DNA of 64,000 nt. Source: Trematomus loennbergii (lineage: Eukaryota; Chordata; Actinopteri; Perciformes; Nototheniidae). The stretch is from NCBI GenBank assembly GCA_012861695.1, contig JAAOOA010000599.1, positions 122,501 to 186,500 on the forward strand, given 5' to 3'. The notes beneath the pieces are model-generated. The model searched no databases and was not told the DNA's origin. It saw nothing but the letters and a program-made list of their open reading frames with translations. Both the position numbers and the translations under genes were made by a program. Shown here piece after piece: positions 1 to 12,600 of this stretch. Each line of letters opens with the position of its first letter. Position 1 is the stretch's first letter.

Positions 1-1104
1 GAGAGAGATATTATCTATTTAATATAGTTGTAAAAACATAATGTAAGAAATCATTCCAATGTTTATAGGACAGTAAAACATTTAAAATACAGTTTAAACT
101 GGAGTGATTAGTAAAATATGCATAAATAGGATAAAGAATGCTAACTAGGTCAGATAAAGATAGGAGAGAGGAGGGAGTGAGGAGTTTATCAAATAAACAA
201 GTTTAAATTATTTGTTATTGTTTGTGATCCTAAGGATTTGTTGATGATTGAAATATATACAGTTCTGTTTCAGTGTGTTGAGAGCTGTATCCATACATCC
301 CTTAATTTGCCCTCAAAGAGATCGATGCATTTAACTTCAACAGTTAAAACAAATTGTTCCCGGGGGAGCATGCCCCCGGACCCCCTAATTGATGTGAGGT
401 CCACCCAAATAAAGCAGGTTGGCATTGATTGGATACTAGATACATTTGCACACTCATTATATACACAACACATTTTGCTTGTTTTTAACACCATATTTGT
501 AGAAAGGCAGGAAATGGGATTCAAATCGAGAACGTTTTTCGTTGCGAAGGACCCACAGACCCCCTGTTTTGTGTCCCCCCCACTTCTCAAACCAAAGTTA
601 CACCCTTGTGTGTGCGCATGGTAGAGCGAGCGAGAGTGAGCGAGCGGTGGTGTGTGTTTCTGAAGTGAACGCAGCAGCTTAGTGATGGGAATTCTGGCTC
701 TTCTTAGAGAGCATTTGGCTCGGCTCACCAAGAAGAGCCGGCTCTTTCAGCTCCCAAACGGCTCTTCATTTGAACACATATACCTTTTATAATGTAGCCC
801 TGTTTTGACTCATGATGTATATGTGTACATTAAATGATTCAATACATCCTTTGTACTGAAGTATTCAAAAGTAAAAATGTCATGTTTAATATAAATGATT
901 TGCTGTGGCCAATTGTTTTCATTGCATTGACAGACCCTTGTGACTCTCTGATACCACCCAATGAATGCACTGACTTGTTTGTAGAACCACGCTACACAAA
1001 GCAGATAGCAACACTTATACAAACTTAAGAATAGACATTTAAAAAAAGGACATTTGAAAATTGTATTTAAAGAAAAAGCCCGAATAAAACAGCAGGGCTC
1101 TATA
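1..1104. other. intergenic repeat debris, no gene seen
   Basis: No conserved coding segment is visible on either strand. A GC-rich imperfect palindrome lies near 360-378 and a C-rich stretch near 560-590, both typical of decayed fish DNA transposons. A stretch of about 85 bases at 602-685 is repeated at about 5915-6000, on the other side of the transposon nest. Bases 675-790 (GATGGGAATTCTGGCTCTT and on) resemble the end of another dispersed fish repeat. No terminal repeats could be paired. Confidence 0.5.
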
Positions 1105-3098
1105 GAGTGGCGAAGTCCCTCCCCTTCCGGTGGACCTCCATGGGACCTTATTTCGGAAAAATTATGTATTGAAGTCAATAGGGAGAGAAAGATTATCTTT
1201 CGATCCCGTTTGAATTGTGCCACGAATTACACATATGATGTTTGTCAATTTAAAAGATAATTTTGCAAGTCAAAAAAAAAAAAGTGTCGTAAAACTGTGA
1301 AGTAACACATTTGTTTGTGTGAAACGCTCAATGAACTACATCTCTGGTCAACAACACACGTCACCAAGATGGCCATCACTACTGTCTTGTCAACAAACCG
1401 ATTGACTACCCTCACTATCACCACAATGAAACACGTCCTGAAGAATGTCATGCAAAGCTGCCTGCCTGCCTGCCTTTGATTCTCTCTGAACTGCCTGGTC
1501 GTTTTAATGTTTAATGTCAACCATTTGTGCAGATAGCATGAAGTAGAGAAGATCGCCGATGCTAATGTAGCGTTAGCATTTCTCCCGGGCTTAAAGGTGT
1601 ATTATAGAATGATCACACCGGTGACAGTACTCTTCAAAGGGTTCACGAAATATGACTACTACTCTTACTGTTTAACATGTTGGGTTACTTAATGTTACTT
1701 CATGTTAAGGCTAATACAAATGACAAGGCTGTAATGCTAACTAACGTGCTAGCTACTAGCTAGGTAGCTAACTTGATCAAGCCACTCCTGGTCCTTTCAT
1801 CAGACGGGAAGCGAAAGAACGAGCAAGACCCATTGCTGGTATGATAACAACCTGGTACTAAGCACACAGGCATCTTGTTAAAGTTACGACAAACTGTGAC
1901 TTTATTGACATGGAAATGATTTTTTAAGATTGACAAACATCATATGTGTAATTCGTGGCACAATTCAAATGGGATCGAAAGATAAGTTTTCTCTCTCCAT
2001 TGACTTCAATACATAGGCCCAATCCCAAACCACTCCCTCGACCCTACCCCTCCGTGACGGAGTGAACTCCGTCTGTAGCCTCACTCGCAGCTCAACGAGG
2101 CTCCCTCCTGTCAGATGGAGGGAGTAAATACAGCGGCAAGCTTTGGGACAAACTCCCCTCTCTCCGGCAGAAACAGGAAATGCCGTAACTGTATGTAACA
2201 ACGGTTTCAAATCTCTGAGACAAAAAATGTAAATAAGAACTCAAATAAAACTCCAAACATCTCTAATTGTGCTCTAATCTCTTTTTCTGTAAAGCTCTTT
2301 TAGTTTTAAACCTGATGTTTATAAGCTTCTTAGTTTTTGCAACAGTCTGTAAATATACACAACTTTATAATAAAATGCACACATTTACCTTTTTCTAGAC
2401 TAAACACAGGTATGATCCTAAGTTAAAAAAATATGAGGTTATCATGAGGTTGTTAACATCGCAGTTTATCAGTGGATGTTTGCTGGAACTACTTTTTAAC
2501 AGCGTGTTTCCTGACGGACACACACAGCGTGACTCCGGTCAGGTAGAGACCGGTCTCAAGTCAGCACCGATGCAGACTCGCTGTTTGAGGGCTTGATAGC
2601 CCACTCCATAGATATATATAAACACTAGATGGCTCATGGGAGATTTTCCAGCGTAGCTCACCGGCCGCCATCTTGCTACAGTCAACAGCTACTCTGGTAC
2701 GCGCTATGGTAGCTGTTGTAAGGTGAGTGATCTGCACAAAAATACTCTTAACTCGCTGAAATCTTGACTGATTTACAAACGGTTTGGTTTATTATAAACA
2801 TTATTAGCATGGCTATGATACAGGATGCTTGGACATGTTGAAATAGCAGCTTTTCTTTGTGTATGTGGTTGTATTTATTAGCTGGCTAATAACAAGAGGC
2901 TGTGAGTGAGACCTAGTATTACAAAGTTGACCCAGCAACTTTACACCAGTGGGAGAGGCAGAACTGCTCTTTCTTTTTAACATAACTTAAGTTACACATG
3001 ATTTCTTCCAAGTGGTTTGGCTTGTTAAAAACATCTTACATTTAGATACATTATGATCCAGGAAATTGCTGGCTTTGTGTTTACAGAAGTACCTGACT

Positions 3099-3178
3099 AT
3101 GCCGGACTTTTGTGCAGCCTACGGATGCTCTAATCGCCGCAGTCTGGAAACAAGAACCGGTGGAATCACCTTTCACGT
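3099..3178 (+). pseudogene. THAP zinc-finger start exon of a P-like transposase (fragment)
   Basis: An ATG at 3099 opens a 26-codon segment beginning MPDFCAAYGCSNRR and ending GITFH, followed by a good donor (GTAAGA at 3179). This is the N-terminal half of a THAP domain: the first two zinc ligands are Cys5 and Cys10, and the 'GITFH' strand is typical of the family. The rest of the C2CH finger and any catalytic domain are not found downstream. After an AG near 3417 the sequence becomes a short unrelated open stretch, then a LINE fragment. An upstream possible 5' exon ends near 2719 (GTAAG|GTGAGT). A host THAP gene is less likely, because the exon lies between P-type ends. Confidence 0.6.
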
Positions 3179-3484
3179 GTAAGATATGACAATATTATGA
3201 CTATAGTTAGGATAATCGTTAATTACTTAGTGGATGTATGTACATTACAAGTTCTGCTACACAGGATCAGTGGGGCTATGTGAGATAATAGTATTGCAAG
3301 ATTGTTGTTGACCCAGCCTCTTTAGATATGTTGCTACCAGTTTAGGAATAAATAATGTGTTGTGTATTACAGCACATTTTAAACACTCAAAATGTCTTTA
3401 ATTATGTTTATTTTAGCCGGAAGCAACAAGAAGCACAACCACTTCAAGAAGAGCGGAAGATGAACCTCAGCCTAATGTTGTGAG

Positions 3485-3800
3485 TATTCTGAATGTGGCC
3501 AAGACCAGATGGTCATTGATTTCAGGAGGGTGAGGACGTCTCCTCCTCTACCCTGTGCATTCTGGGAGAGGATGTGGCTGTTGTGGAGGACTACAAATAC
3601 CTGGGAGTGCACTTAGACAATGGGCTGAACTGGAGGATCAACACTGACACTGTGCACAAGAAGGGGCAGACTCTTATTTTCTGAGGAAGCTGAGATCCTT
3701 CCACGTGTGCAGCAAGATGCTGGAGATCTTCTACCGGTCTGTTGGGGCTAGTGCACTCTTCTTTGCTGCGGTCTGCTGGGGGGGCAGAATCAGAGCCGTC
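3485..3800 (+). mobile_element. Rex1/CR1-like LINE reverse-transcriptase fragment
   Basis: Translated with frame changes, this stretch gives the C-terminal reverse-transcriptase motifs of fish Rex1/CR1-type LINEs: a 'DFRR' block, 'VVEDYKYLGVHLDN', a 'KKGQ' block and 'CWGG' near the end. It is truncated at both sides and has frameshifts and stops. It lies inside the P-like element, so it arrived after that element or was carried by it. The repeated AACCTTG near 4584-4598 may belong to its 3' tail. Confidence 0.6.
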
Positions 3801-5856
3801 GTATAATGTATATGTATTCATATATTGTATGTATATAATGTATTTATTAAATCTTCATGTTCCATGATGGGCCTCACCACCTTCAGTCACAGGTACTGGC
3901 TCCTCGATTGTCCTTACACTCTCTGTCTCTCACCCTAAAACCAGACCCTTTCTTTTTAGACTAAAATGTCGGGTATCTCTAGGGTCCGTTTGGTGTTGTT
4001 GTCTCATAACCCGTTTAAACCATGCCATTCAGCCAAATATATTACATCCTTCTCCAATAAATAAGTGTGTTATAACTTAAGCAGTTGGGCCTACCACGCT
4101 CGGCCAAAGAAAGACTTGGCAGCATCTCAGCTTCAAATAGGCCTGTAGTTAAAACCTTTGGTCAGCTGTTCGACCCACTTGTCGTCTATGATTTATTGTG
4201 TTTTGCACTTTAACCACATTAGGAAAATCGCCCAAAGACGGACCTAATTATAATTTCTGTCATAGCAAATGTCATGCCTGCTAAACATATGTCATTAATG
4301 TTACTTTAATGAACCTTTCCTGTTGCTTCAGCATATGAAACTTTGTATCTCTCTACCTCCTTTGCCTTTTTCTGCACTTCGCAGCCCTGATACGCAGCAC
4401 TATGTTCCCCACACATGTTTATGTTTGCTCAGTCTGTCTAATAAACCATAAAATGGTTGTGAAAGAATACAAAGCTGAGGCTGGACGATGATTGATTGTT
4501 GGTGTGCCGTGTGCTTATTGGTTTTGTGTTATACTGTATTTTATTGTGTGCAGCTTATCTCGAAGACACATTTAAAACAACATAACCTTGAACCTTGAAG
4601 CCCCATCTCTCCCCACCTGCCCCTGCTTCCTACATCCCCTCCACACCACACAAGTTGTTCTTCTTAATAATAATACTACATTTATTTTGGGGGGCCGCTT
4701 TCATAACACCCAAGGACACCTTACAGGGCATAGGGGCAATATAGGGAACAATTAAAACAGTGGATTTAGTGAGATATCAGCCGGGGTAAGACAAGACAAA
4801 CAGTAAATGGACTACAGAAGGACACAAAAAACACAGGGTACAGTTTATATTATTCTTGGGCTTTTTTTCGACTACAAGAACTCAGCGCACCGTGCTGTGA
4901 AGTGGTAACGTATTTCAAAGGTTCTGGATTTGTTTACAAATCTAGAAACTAAATACTAAACTAGGACGATATGAAGATCTCATGTCAAAAATAATTGACA
5001 TAAACTGGCCTGTCAGTGAGCTCATTTTATGTTGGTTTGGTTCTTCTGATAAAGGTGTGAATATCTAAATAATATATACCACCATATGCTATTGTCATTA
5101 GTTTGTGTCCCTGTTCTTCAAGCTAAGGCATTGCTAAATTAACAACTCTTGGCTTACAGAGTGGTAACATGAGACCGATTTTTATATATAAAATATAAAT
5201 ATATTTTAATTTGATAATTTATTTTAAATATTAACAATATAATAAAATAAATGGAAATATACACCGGCAAATATTTATATAATACCTTGTGTGTGTGTAT
5301 AGCTATTGCTTTATCTGCTTAATGTTATTTTCATATGAAAGTCCATGATTATAAGTATGCAGTATCATAACTACATCTTGATGTTTATAAAAAACCAAAC
5401 CGTTTGAAAATTGGTTGAAAATTGAGCAAGCTATGGTTATTTAAATAGTAAACCATAATGTTATGAATGAGAGCACTGCCTGTAGCAAGATGGCGGCCAT
5501 GTGGCAACGTCGGTCTCCATTGGCCAGCAGCGCGGGTGAGTCATCTAGTGTTTATATATATATCTATGGCCCACTCCCCTCCCCTCCACACTCGTTGGTT
5601 TGGAACAGCACTTAATGTGGCGGACCCTCCGCGCGAACGCGCAACGGAGGGTAGTGTGTAGGGGTAGGGCCATATTTTTTCCGAAATAAGGTCCCATGGA
5701 CCGGAAGTAGATGGGCGTGACTTCGCCACTCAATTTCAGTATTAACTATAAACAAAAGACAAATATATTGCAATGCTCAAAACAGCAGCATCCAACATGT
5801 CACTGCATGCACGGAGCAGGCTTATCAGAGCCGGCAGCATAATAGGTAGCTATCCC

Positions 5857-5860
<4 letters not shown>

Positions 5861-5899
<39 letters not shown>

Positions 5900-5900
5900 G
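5861..5900. repeat. (GA)n microsatellite
   Basis: About 40 bases of alternating AG with one GG interruption. Confidence 0.9.
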
Positions 5901-7680
5901 GTGGCGCGTGCATGTGTGTGTGCATGGTAGAGCGAGGGAGAGTGAGCGAGCGGTGGTGTGTGTTTTTGAAGTGAACGAAACAGCAGCAAAGGGCTGTCGT
6001 GTGTCTTCAAGTTAGACCTGTAACAAAGACCTTAATAAATGCAACGGCCTCCAAAGAAGAGCTCGCCTGTCTGCCTTATTGAAAAGTGGGTTTATTGAAC
6101 CCGAAAGTTTGTTGCTTCGGCCCTGGAAGACTGCAGAGAGTCACCCCTGTTTCCTCCACTACGGTCTGGGAGCCGACAGGAAAGTTTAACACTTTTAAAA
6201 TACATCAAATCAGTCAACTTCAGACAGGCCGCTCCCCATTTTGACTGCGCTGGGCTGTCGCATGTTATGTTGCTTTGATGAATCAGAAAACAGGAATAAT
6301 AAAGTTTACACCACTTTTGAAGTCTCATTGGACTCTAGGACGCTGATGTTCTGACATCCAGTAAAACAGAGTAAATAATGTGTTAGAAAGCAGATCCTGG
6401 TGTAAACACTCACCCTGTTCTCCTCTCTCCGTTGAGCTGTAAAAATGGCGTCTGACAAGTCTGACTTCATTCATACTTTCACTTTCACTTCCCTTCCTGT
6501 CTGCAGCCCCTCCTCATGATTCATAACCAGCCTTATCAGCTGAACCAGTTCACAAACAGGGACTATGTTCAGTGAGATGGAAATAGAGCTAAACACACAG
6601 CTCAACAAAGTTATTTAAATAAACATATTAAAACTAGTGTGAAAATCACCCAGTAAACATCCTGCATTCAATACCTCACTTAAAGGTCCCTATTGTACTG
6701 TTTTTCATCAATATATCCAGGTCCAGATATATACAGAACATGTCTCTGAAGTGTTTGGGTGTGTATGGGAGAGTTAAGACTCAGAGTGCCATCAGCGGTC
6801 AGAGCGGGCAGAGGGAGTCCGCTGTTAGAGCCATGAAGACGGATTAAAAGAACGAGCAAACCAGCCTCTCGTGTTCTTGTTTATTTTCTTATTATCAGAT
6901 ATCTCTGCACCACATCCTCCTGTCAGCTGCCCCGTGCTCAGGCTGGATCAACGTGATGACGTATCAGTGGCGGAATGTCACTCAGTATTTTTACTCAAAT
7001 ACCTGAGTACATTATGAGGTAAGTGTACTTTTGTTTTTGTGGTATTTATACTCCACTAAATCCATTTCCAATACAACAATAAACTAAAGTAATACAATCT
7101 AAAAGTCTATTTGATATTTGTGATTCAGTTTTCTGCTTTGGTGTAATGTTGTGGATTGTATCTATAGTTTGTTGACTTCTTGTATCAGTGAAAGTGCATC
7201 GATGTGCTTTCCCTTAGTAGCGTGCGTCTGACGTCATCACGTAACGTCTTTCACGATTCTTCCACCTGCAGCTGATCCGCCATGTTTGCTTGTTCAGGTG
7301 ATTTTCACAACAGGTAAATGAAATGAATACAGGTTATATTTGGTATATACAGAATAATGAACAATGTCAGGGATGAAATGGTCCAGCTGGGTTGTTTAAA
7401 TGTTGTGGAAGTCTTAAGCATTAAGTAATATTTTCATGATGTTTGATTGATATCAGGAATACTGTTTTGGCTTATATTTAAACCACTGGTGTTTAATTGC
7501 CCAGTGATAATGTAGCTGTTAGCATTGCTATAGTGCCCTGCTGCTCTTCCAGTTAGCATGTTGCTATCAAGTCTACTTTGTTTGATTATGAATTAAGTAT
7601 TAAAATAATCTCCACGTGTAATACCCATTTCCGCCACAAGAGGGGGCACAGTGCAAGGGGAAATGCCATGGGGTGAGATT

Positions 7681-7850
7681 CAAGGTTCAAGGCTTTTATT
7701 GTCATTTGAACATAGCTACAGTTTAGAGATATCAATGAGAATCTGAGGTCTCAGGCTCCTCCAACAGAGCAACACAATAACACAGATACAATAGTTAAAA
7801 TAGTGCGAGGAGAGAAGGTCCGCAGAATCAGAACATCCCAAACCCATTGA
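7681..7850 (-). mobile_element. possible LINE 3'-end remnant, reverse orientation
   Basis: TTCAAGGTTCAAGGCTTTTA followed by TTGTCATTTGAACAT resembles the reverse complement of the 3' end of fish CR1/Rex1-type LINEs. No coding part is present, so the call rests on the tail only. Confidence 0.3.
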
Positions 7851-8600
7851 ATATATTTTATTTGTATTTCTTTAAAAAAAAAAACAGAACAGAGAATATA
7901 ACTTCAAAGCAGGTTTGACTGGATCCAAAGATCTGTTATATGAATATAGAGAGTCCTCAGCTCGCTCTACGCCAAAACCTGGATGGCATTGTTTAGGGAA
8001 AAGTCACTCATCACTCATTGGTTGCCACGGATGCTGTCAGGCCTCCCATTGGACGAGATATCCTAAATATTAAGAGCTAGACAGCTGTGTTTGAGACCCT
8101 ATGGAGACCCTTCATTGATCATGTGAAGGATCTGAATTGATCTGATGGTCAAGACGATGAATAGGTGCAGTTCCTGAGACGTTGTAACTGTGTATTTCTT
8201 TCTATGCATAATGTTTCCATCTGATTGCCTCGTGTTACACGGATACAGACGGAGCAGAGAGTAAATCCCTTTCCACCACTTCAGAAATCTCCTCTGCAGC
8301 CACTTAAATAACAGCTTCATGGCTTCAAAGGAGACATGCGTGATGACCCAAAGCCTCGTGGACTTTCCTTATCTTTCATTACCTCACAATGATGCTAATG
8401 GAAACACGTCAGAGCTCCATTCATATTTTTTTATTCAAAATACTTTGGGACACTTCCTGTGTTTTATGTCCATTAAATTGAAAACAGTGAAACACAAACA
8501 AAAGTCAGACACACTGAACGTAAAAACCTCTCCTGAGATAAAGACAACACAAACAGCGTCATGCATTTATTTAAGAAACAGAGATTATTTCATCTCAAGT

Positions 8601-9487
8601 TTGGAGAAATCGTGGAAATAAATACAGTTTGTTTTTCTGAATGAACGGGAAACATCGGCCGGGCTGCACTAAACACCGCTGTAGTAATAATGCGTGATAA
8701 ATACTTAAAGAAAGACTCTTATATATTTATAATCTGGGACTTTTAGAGTTGAAAAAGAGACTGTATTTATTGGTTTTAGGGTCAAATGTTCAATAAAACA
8801 AATAAAGCAGAATTGCAAAACTGATGGGGGATTATTGATCGCAAGTCTTCTTATTTATAAATGAACGAAAGCACATATTTAGCCTCAGTTGAAGGGTACG
8901 TTTCATGCAAAGAAGCTTTACATTCAACCCCTTGTAGATATTGGGAGACACTTGAGTCTCAATCCAATACAGACATGCTCTGATCTGTGTGTGACCACTA
9001 AATCCTGATGATTCAGAGATATGAAAAGATGCATCTGCAACGATCAGGCTGAACACCTGGGAAATCAGGAAAAGCTTCTTTTGGGATTTTTCAGTAATTC
9101 AGAAAAACAGAGCAGAATTTATTTCCATTGAGATAAAAGATAAATCAGTTTAATCAGAAAAAAACCCACTTTTATTTCCTCAAGTGTTTGCATTCTCTGG
9201 CCCGTACACGCTGCCATCACACAGTAAAACATTAGCTTTGACCTCCAAAAGAAAGCGCTCCCGATCACCGTTAATCAGATTCTCCCTAAAAACAAAGAGT
9301 TTGTTCACATCCTTTGAAGCTGCCTCACTTCGTCTTTAGACCTCACCACTTCCTGTCATTTCTCTGGAGACCACGATCCGTGTCCTCCTCTCTCTGGACG
9401 TTAGCTCGCGCAGAGCGGCTCTCCTCTCATCGTTTTTCCTGGAAGGCAATACTCAAATCGTCTCTTAATTCTCCACAAAGCGTCGTC
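8601..9487 (-). other. nemp1: probable nemp1 3' untranslated region
   Basis: Downstream of the nemp1 stop codon (minus strand) the sequence is non-repetitive. Reverse-strand AATAAA polyadenylation signals are available near 9171-9177 and again near 8764-8770. Which one is used cannot be told from sequence, so the boundary at 8601 is approximate. Confidence 0.45.
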
Positions 9488-9647
9488 TCACTCCGGTGTC
9501 TTCAGAGGTTTCATGACGTCGTCTTCCTCGTCGTCCGTGTCGAAGAACTCCTCCTCGAAGAAGGACCCTCCGAAGCCGTACTCCTGCGCGTGCACCGACA
9601 CCTCGTTGGACACCAGGTGAGGACAGCCCTCCACGAAGTCTGCAAAC
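9488..9647 (-). CDS. nemp1: nemp1 coding exon 9: C-terminus
   Basis: Encodes '[20 protein letters not shown]' and an acidic end ([10 protein letters not shown]), then stops with TGA at 9488-9490. It is shorter than the human C-terminus. Confidence 0.93.
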
Positions 9648-12600
9648 CTGAGGAGGAAAAACACAACATCAGCAACGATGAGGCACAATATTATATTACA
9701 TTCATATAAAGTTTGCAGCCCGAGCTAAGGCACGTTTATTTAGAGAGCCCCTTTCAACACAAGGCAATTCAAAGTGCTTTACAAACATGAGAGACATTAA
9801 AGGTCCCATGTCATGGCCATTTCCACTGATCATAGTTCCATTGTTGAGGTCTACTAGAATAGATTTACATTGTTCAATTTTCCAAACTCACATTTGTTTC
9901 TCATACAGCATCTCTGTATAGCATGTGTATTCACTCTCTGCCCTAAACGGCTTGTTGGAGCTCCTGCCCGCCCCCCCCCCCCCTCCCTCCCTGTGAGCCA
10001 GTGGCCGTCTGCGAGACAGCGACACAGCTTTTCCTGGTGCTCAAAGACGCTTTACATCAAATCAGAAACAGTACAAAGAAATATAAACACTGATCTCTGC
10101 AACCAGTACGAGGTGTTACGGACGGATCAATATGAATATACCTCCAATCAAACTGTGCAGACGGCTTGAAAGCGATAGTTAATCAATTACCTTTAAAAAC
10201 AAAAACAACCTTTTTATTAATCATGCAAGTCAGGTTAATCAATAAAGCATGCATGATTTATTGATCAAGCAATTTGTAAACAGTGCATCGTTTTCATTGA
10301 CATATTAACCTTTGACCTTAATAACAGAATCAATCAAAGTATCACATCACCCCAGTAAAAACTGGATCATCACTTGTGGGAAATAAAGTATATGGTTTTT
10401 CTTGTTTTCTTAATAAATACAAGAGGACCCGGGTTTTAGGCACGACGCTCCGTTGATTTAACAGGATTAGCAGAGGCGCTTTTAAATAATCTGCACTGAG
10501 AAACAGAGGGAGAGGACTGCACCTTTTGGGGGACTGCAGGCGGGCCACGGTCCTCCAGGATCTGAACTCGGGGCTGCTGCAGTTCTTCCTCAGATCCTCC
10601 AGAGCTTTACGAGTCTCTTCCTCCGCCTCCCGCTGGAACTCCTCCTCCGTCAGCAGGCGGCGAGGCTCCGTCTTCCAGCGAACTGCAGCTCTGAGCCGCC
10701 TGCAGGACAGAAATAAAATTGTATTTATATAACCCAATATCACAAATAACACTTGCTCAGGGGCTTCACAAAGCAGAACAACTCATCAAAATCCTTACCG
10801 TGGTGGAGAGGTTTGTGTGCCCTGATGAACCTGGGGGCTGTGTTGTCTGGAACCTTGTGTTCCTGGTAGGGTCTCCCATGGCAAATTGGTCTCAGGCAAG
10901 GGGCCGGACTAAGATTGGTTCAAAGACCTCATGAAAGAAGACACAAGAAGTGAGGATACCCGGCCCGGAGGAAGCACGGGGTCCCCTTCTGGAGCCAGGC
11001 CCAGAAGGAGGACTCGTCGGCGAGCGTCTGGTGGCCGGGCTTGCCACGGAGCCTGGCCGGGCACAACCCGAAAAGGCAACACGGGCAACACCTCCGCTTC
11101 TCTGTCCCGCAGGCCCACCACCTACGGGAAACAGCGATGGGGTCGGGTGCGCTGTCAGAAGGGCGGCAGTGAAAGCAGAGGGTCTCGACGGACCAGACCC
11201 GGGCGACAGAAGCTGGCTTTGGGGACGTGGAACGTCACCTCTCTGGGGGGAAGGAGCCGGAGCTTATGCGGGAGGTGGAGCGTTACCAGTTGGATCTGGT
11301 TGGGCTCACCTCTACGCACAGCATCGGCTCTGGAACCTTACTTCTGGATAGGGGTTGGACTCTATTCTTCTCCGGAGTTGCCCAAGGTGTGAGGCCCGGG
11401 CGGGTGTGGGGATACTCACGAGCCCCCGGTGCTTCTTTGTTGGAGTTTACCCCAGTGGACAAGAGGGTCGCCTCCCTACGCCTGCGGGTTATGGGGGGGA
11501 AAACTCTGACTGTTGTGTGTGCTTATGCACCAAACAGCAGTTCAGAGTATTCGGCCTTCTTGGAGACCCTGGAAAGAGTCCTGTATGGGGCTCCTGAAGG
11601 GGACTCTTTAATCTTGCTGGGAGACTTCAACGCACATGTGGGCAATGATAGAGACACTTGGAGGGGCGTGATTGGGAGGAACGGCCCCCTGATCTGAACC
11701 GGAGTGGTGGTTTGTTACTGGACTTCTGTGCTAGTCATGGATTGGCCATAACAAACACCATGTTCGAACATAAGGATGCTCATAAGTGTACGTGGTACCA
11801 GAGCACCTTAGGCAGAAGGTCCATGATCGATTTCGTTATCGTATCATCGGACCTGAGGCCGTATGTTTTGGACACTCGGGTAAAGAGAGGGGCGGAGTTG
11901 TCAACTGATCACCATCTGGTGGTGAGTTGGGTCGAGTGGCGGGGTAATGCTCTGGACAGACCTGGTAAGCTCAAACGTGTAATGGGTGAACTGGGAACGT
12001 CTGGAGGAAGCCCAAGTTCAGGAGGCCTTCAACTCACACCTCCGGCGGAGCTTGTCGGGCATCCCTGTGGAAGCTGGGGACATTGAACCAGAGTGGGCGG
12101 TGTTCAAAGCCTCTAGTGCCGAAGCCGCGGCGGGGAGCTGTGGTCTCAAGGTCTTAGGTGCCTCAAGGGGCGGTAACCCTCGAAGCCGTCCGACTGAAGA
12201 AGGAGGCCTTCAGGGATATGTTATCCCGGGGGACTCCCGAGGCAGTTGCAAGGTACCGACAGGCCGGAAGGGCAGCAGCCTCAGCCTCAGCCTCAGCCGT
12301 GGCAAAGCAGCGGGAGAAGTTCGGAGAAGCCATGGAAAAGGACTTTCGGGCGACACCAAAGTTGTTCTGGAAAACTGTCCGACACCTCAGGAGGGGGAAG
12401 CAGGGAACCATCCAAGCTGTGTACAGTGAGGATGGACGTTGTTGACCTCAACTGATGGAGTGTTAGGGCGTTGGAAGGAACACTTTGAGGAACTCCTGAA
12501 CCCGACAACTCCGCCTTCTATGGTAGAGGCAGAGCTGGAGTATGACGGGGGATCAACACCAATCTCCCGGGGGGAGGTCACTGAGGTAGTCAAACAACTC

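Larger units (their letters stand above)
2607..5568. mobile_element. P-like DNA transposon with exact 8-bp target duplication
   Basis: The terminal inverted repeats begin CATAGATATATA at 2607 and end TATATCTATG at 5568. They pair over about 28 bases with one 2-base indel. Both sides carry the exact 8-base duplication GCCCACTC (2599-2606 and 5569-5576), and the related copy at 51939-52521 carries the uninterrupted site. Subterminal inverted segments continue inward: GCCGCCATCTTG at 2664-2675 pairs with 5486-5497, and a second pair lies near 2773-2800 and 5388-5412. A THAP-domain start exon lies inside (3099-3178). Ends beginning with CA, 8-bp duplications and a THAP domain are known P-superfamily traits. 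No transposase catalytic region is seen, so this is probably an internally rearranged, non-autonomous copy. Confidence 0.75.
2016..5671. mobile_element. GGCCC-ended DNA transposon/MITE interrupted by a P-like element
   Basis: The element starts GGCCCAATCCCAAACC and ends GGGGTAGGGCC, with ATA directly outside both ends (2013-2015 and 5672-5674). Its two halves, 2016-2606 and 5569-5671, match the intact 583-bp copy at 51939-52521 almost throughout, so that copy serves as the empty site for the internal insertion. Three-base flanking duplications (ATA here, TTA at the other copy) would fit a PIF/Harbinger-type element. No transposase belonging to this element is visible, so the superfamily is inference. 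Confidence 0.75.
1105..5731. mobile_element. outermost inverted-arm DNA element of a four-level nest
   Basis: The left arm at 1105-1262 (starting GAGTGGCGAAGTC) is repeated in reverse at 1923-2015 plus 5675-5731 (ending GACTTCGCCACTC). The right arm is split because a second element (2016-5671) inserted into it. The arms match over about 140 bases, including the segment that reads CCATGGGACCTTATTTCGG on the plus strand near 1139. The interior at 1263-1922 has no recognisable coding sequence. The flanks (TATA on the left, AATT on the right) give no clear target duplication, so the superfamily is undetermined. Confidence 0.65.
5732..8600. other. gene-free interval downstream of nemp1
   Basis: No conserved coding region was recognised. 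It contains a (GA)n tract at 5861-5900, the partner of the 85-base repeat at 602-685 (about 5915-6000), a TTAA-flanked MITE-like start near 6679 (TTAAAGGTCCCTATTG), a segment rich in GTACTT-type motifs at 6975-7060, and a possible LINE 3' tail at 7681-7850. Several short ORFs here lack any recognisable motif. Confidence 0.4.

Noticed and set aside
3099..3178. A host THAP-domain gene
   Set aside because: Only half a THAP domain is present, bounded by P-type transposon ends; no downstream exons seen.
9314..9709. 131-codon plus-strand ORF
   Set aside because: Antisense shadow of the nemp1 last exon.
10931..11392. Arginine-rich ORFs as a host gene
   Set aside because: They lie in the 5' part of the Rex3-like element, next to its endonuclease region.
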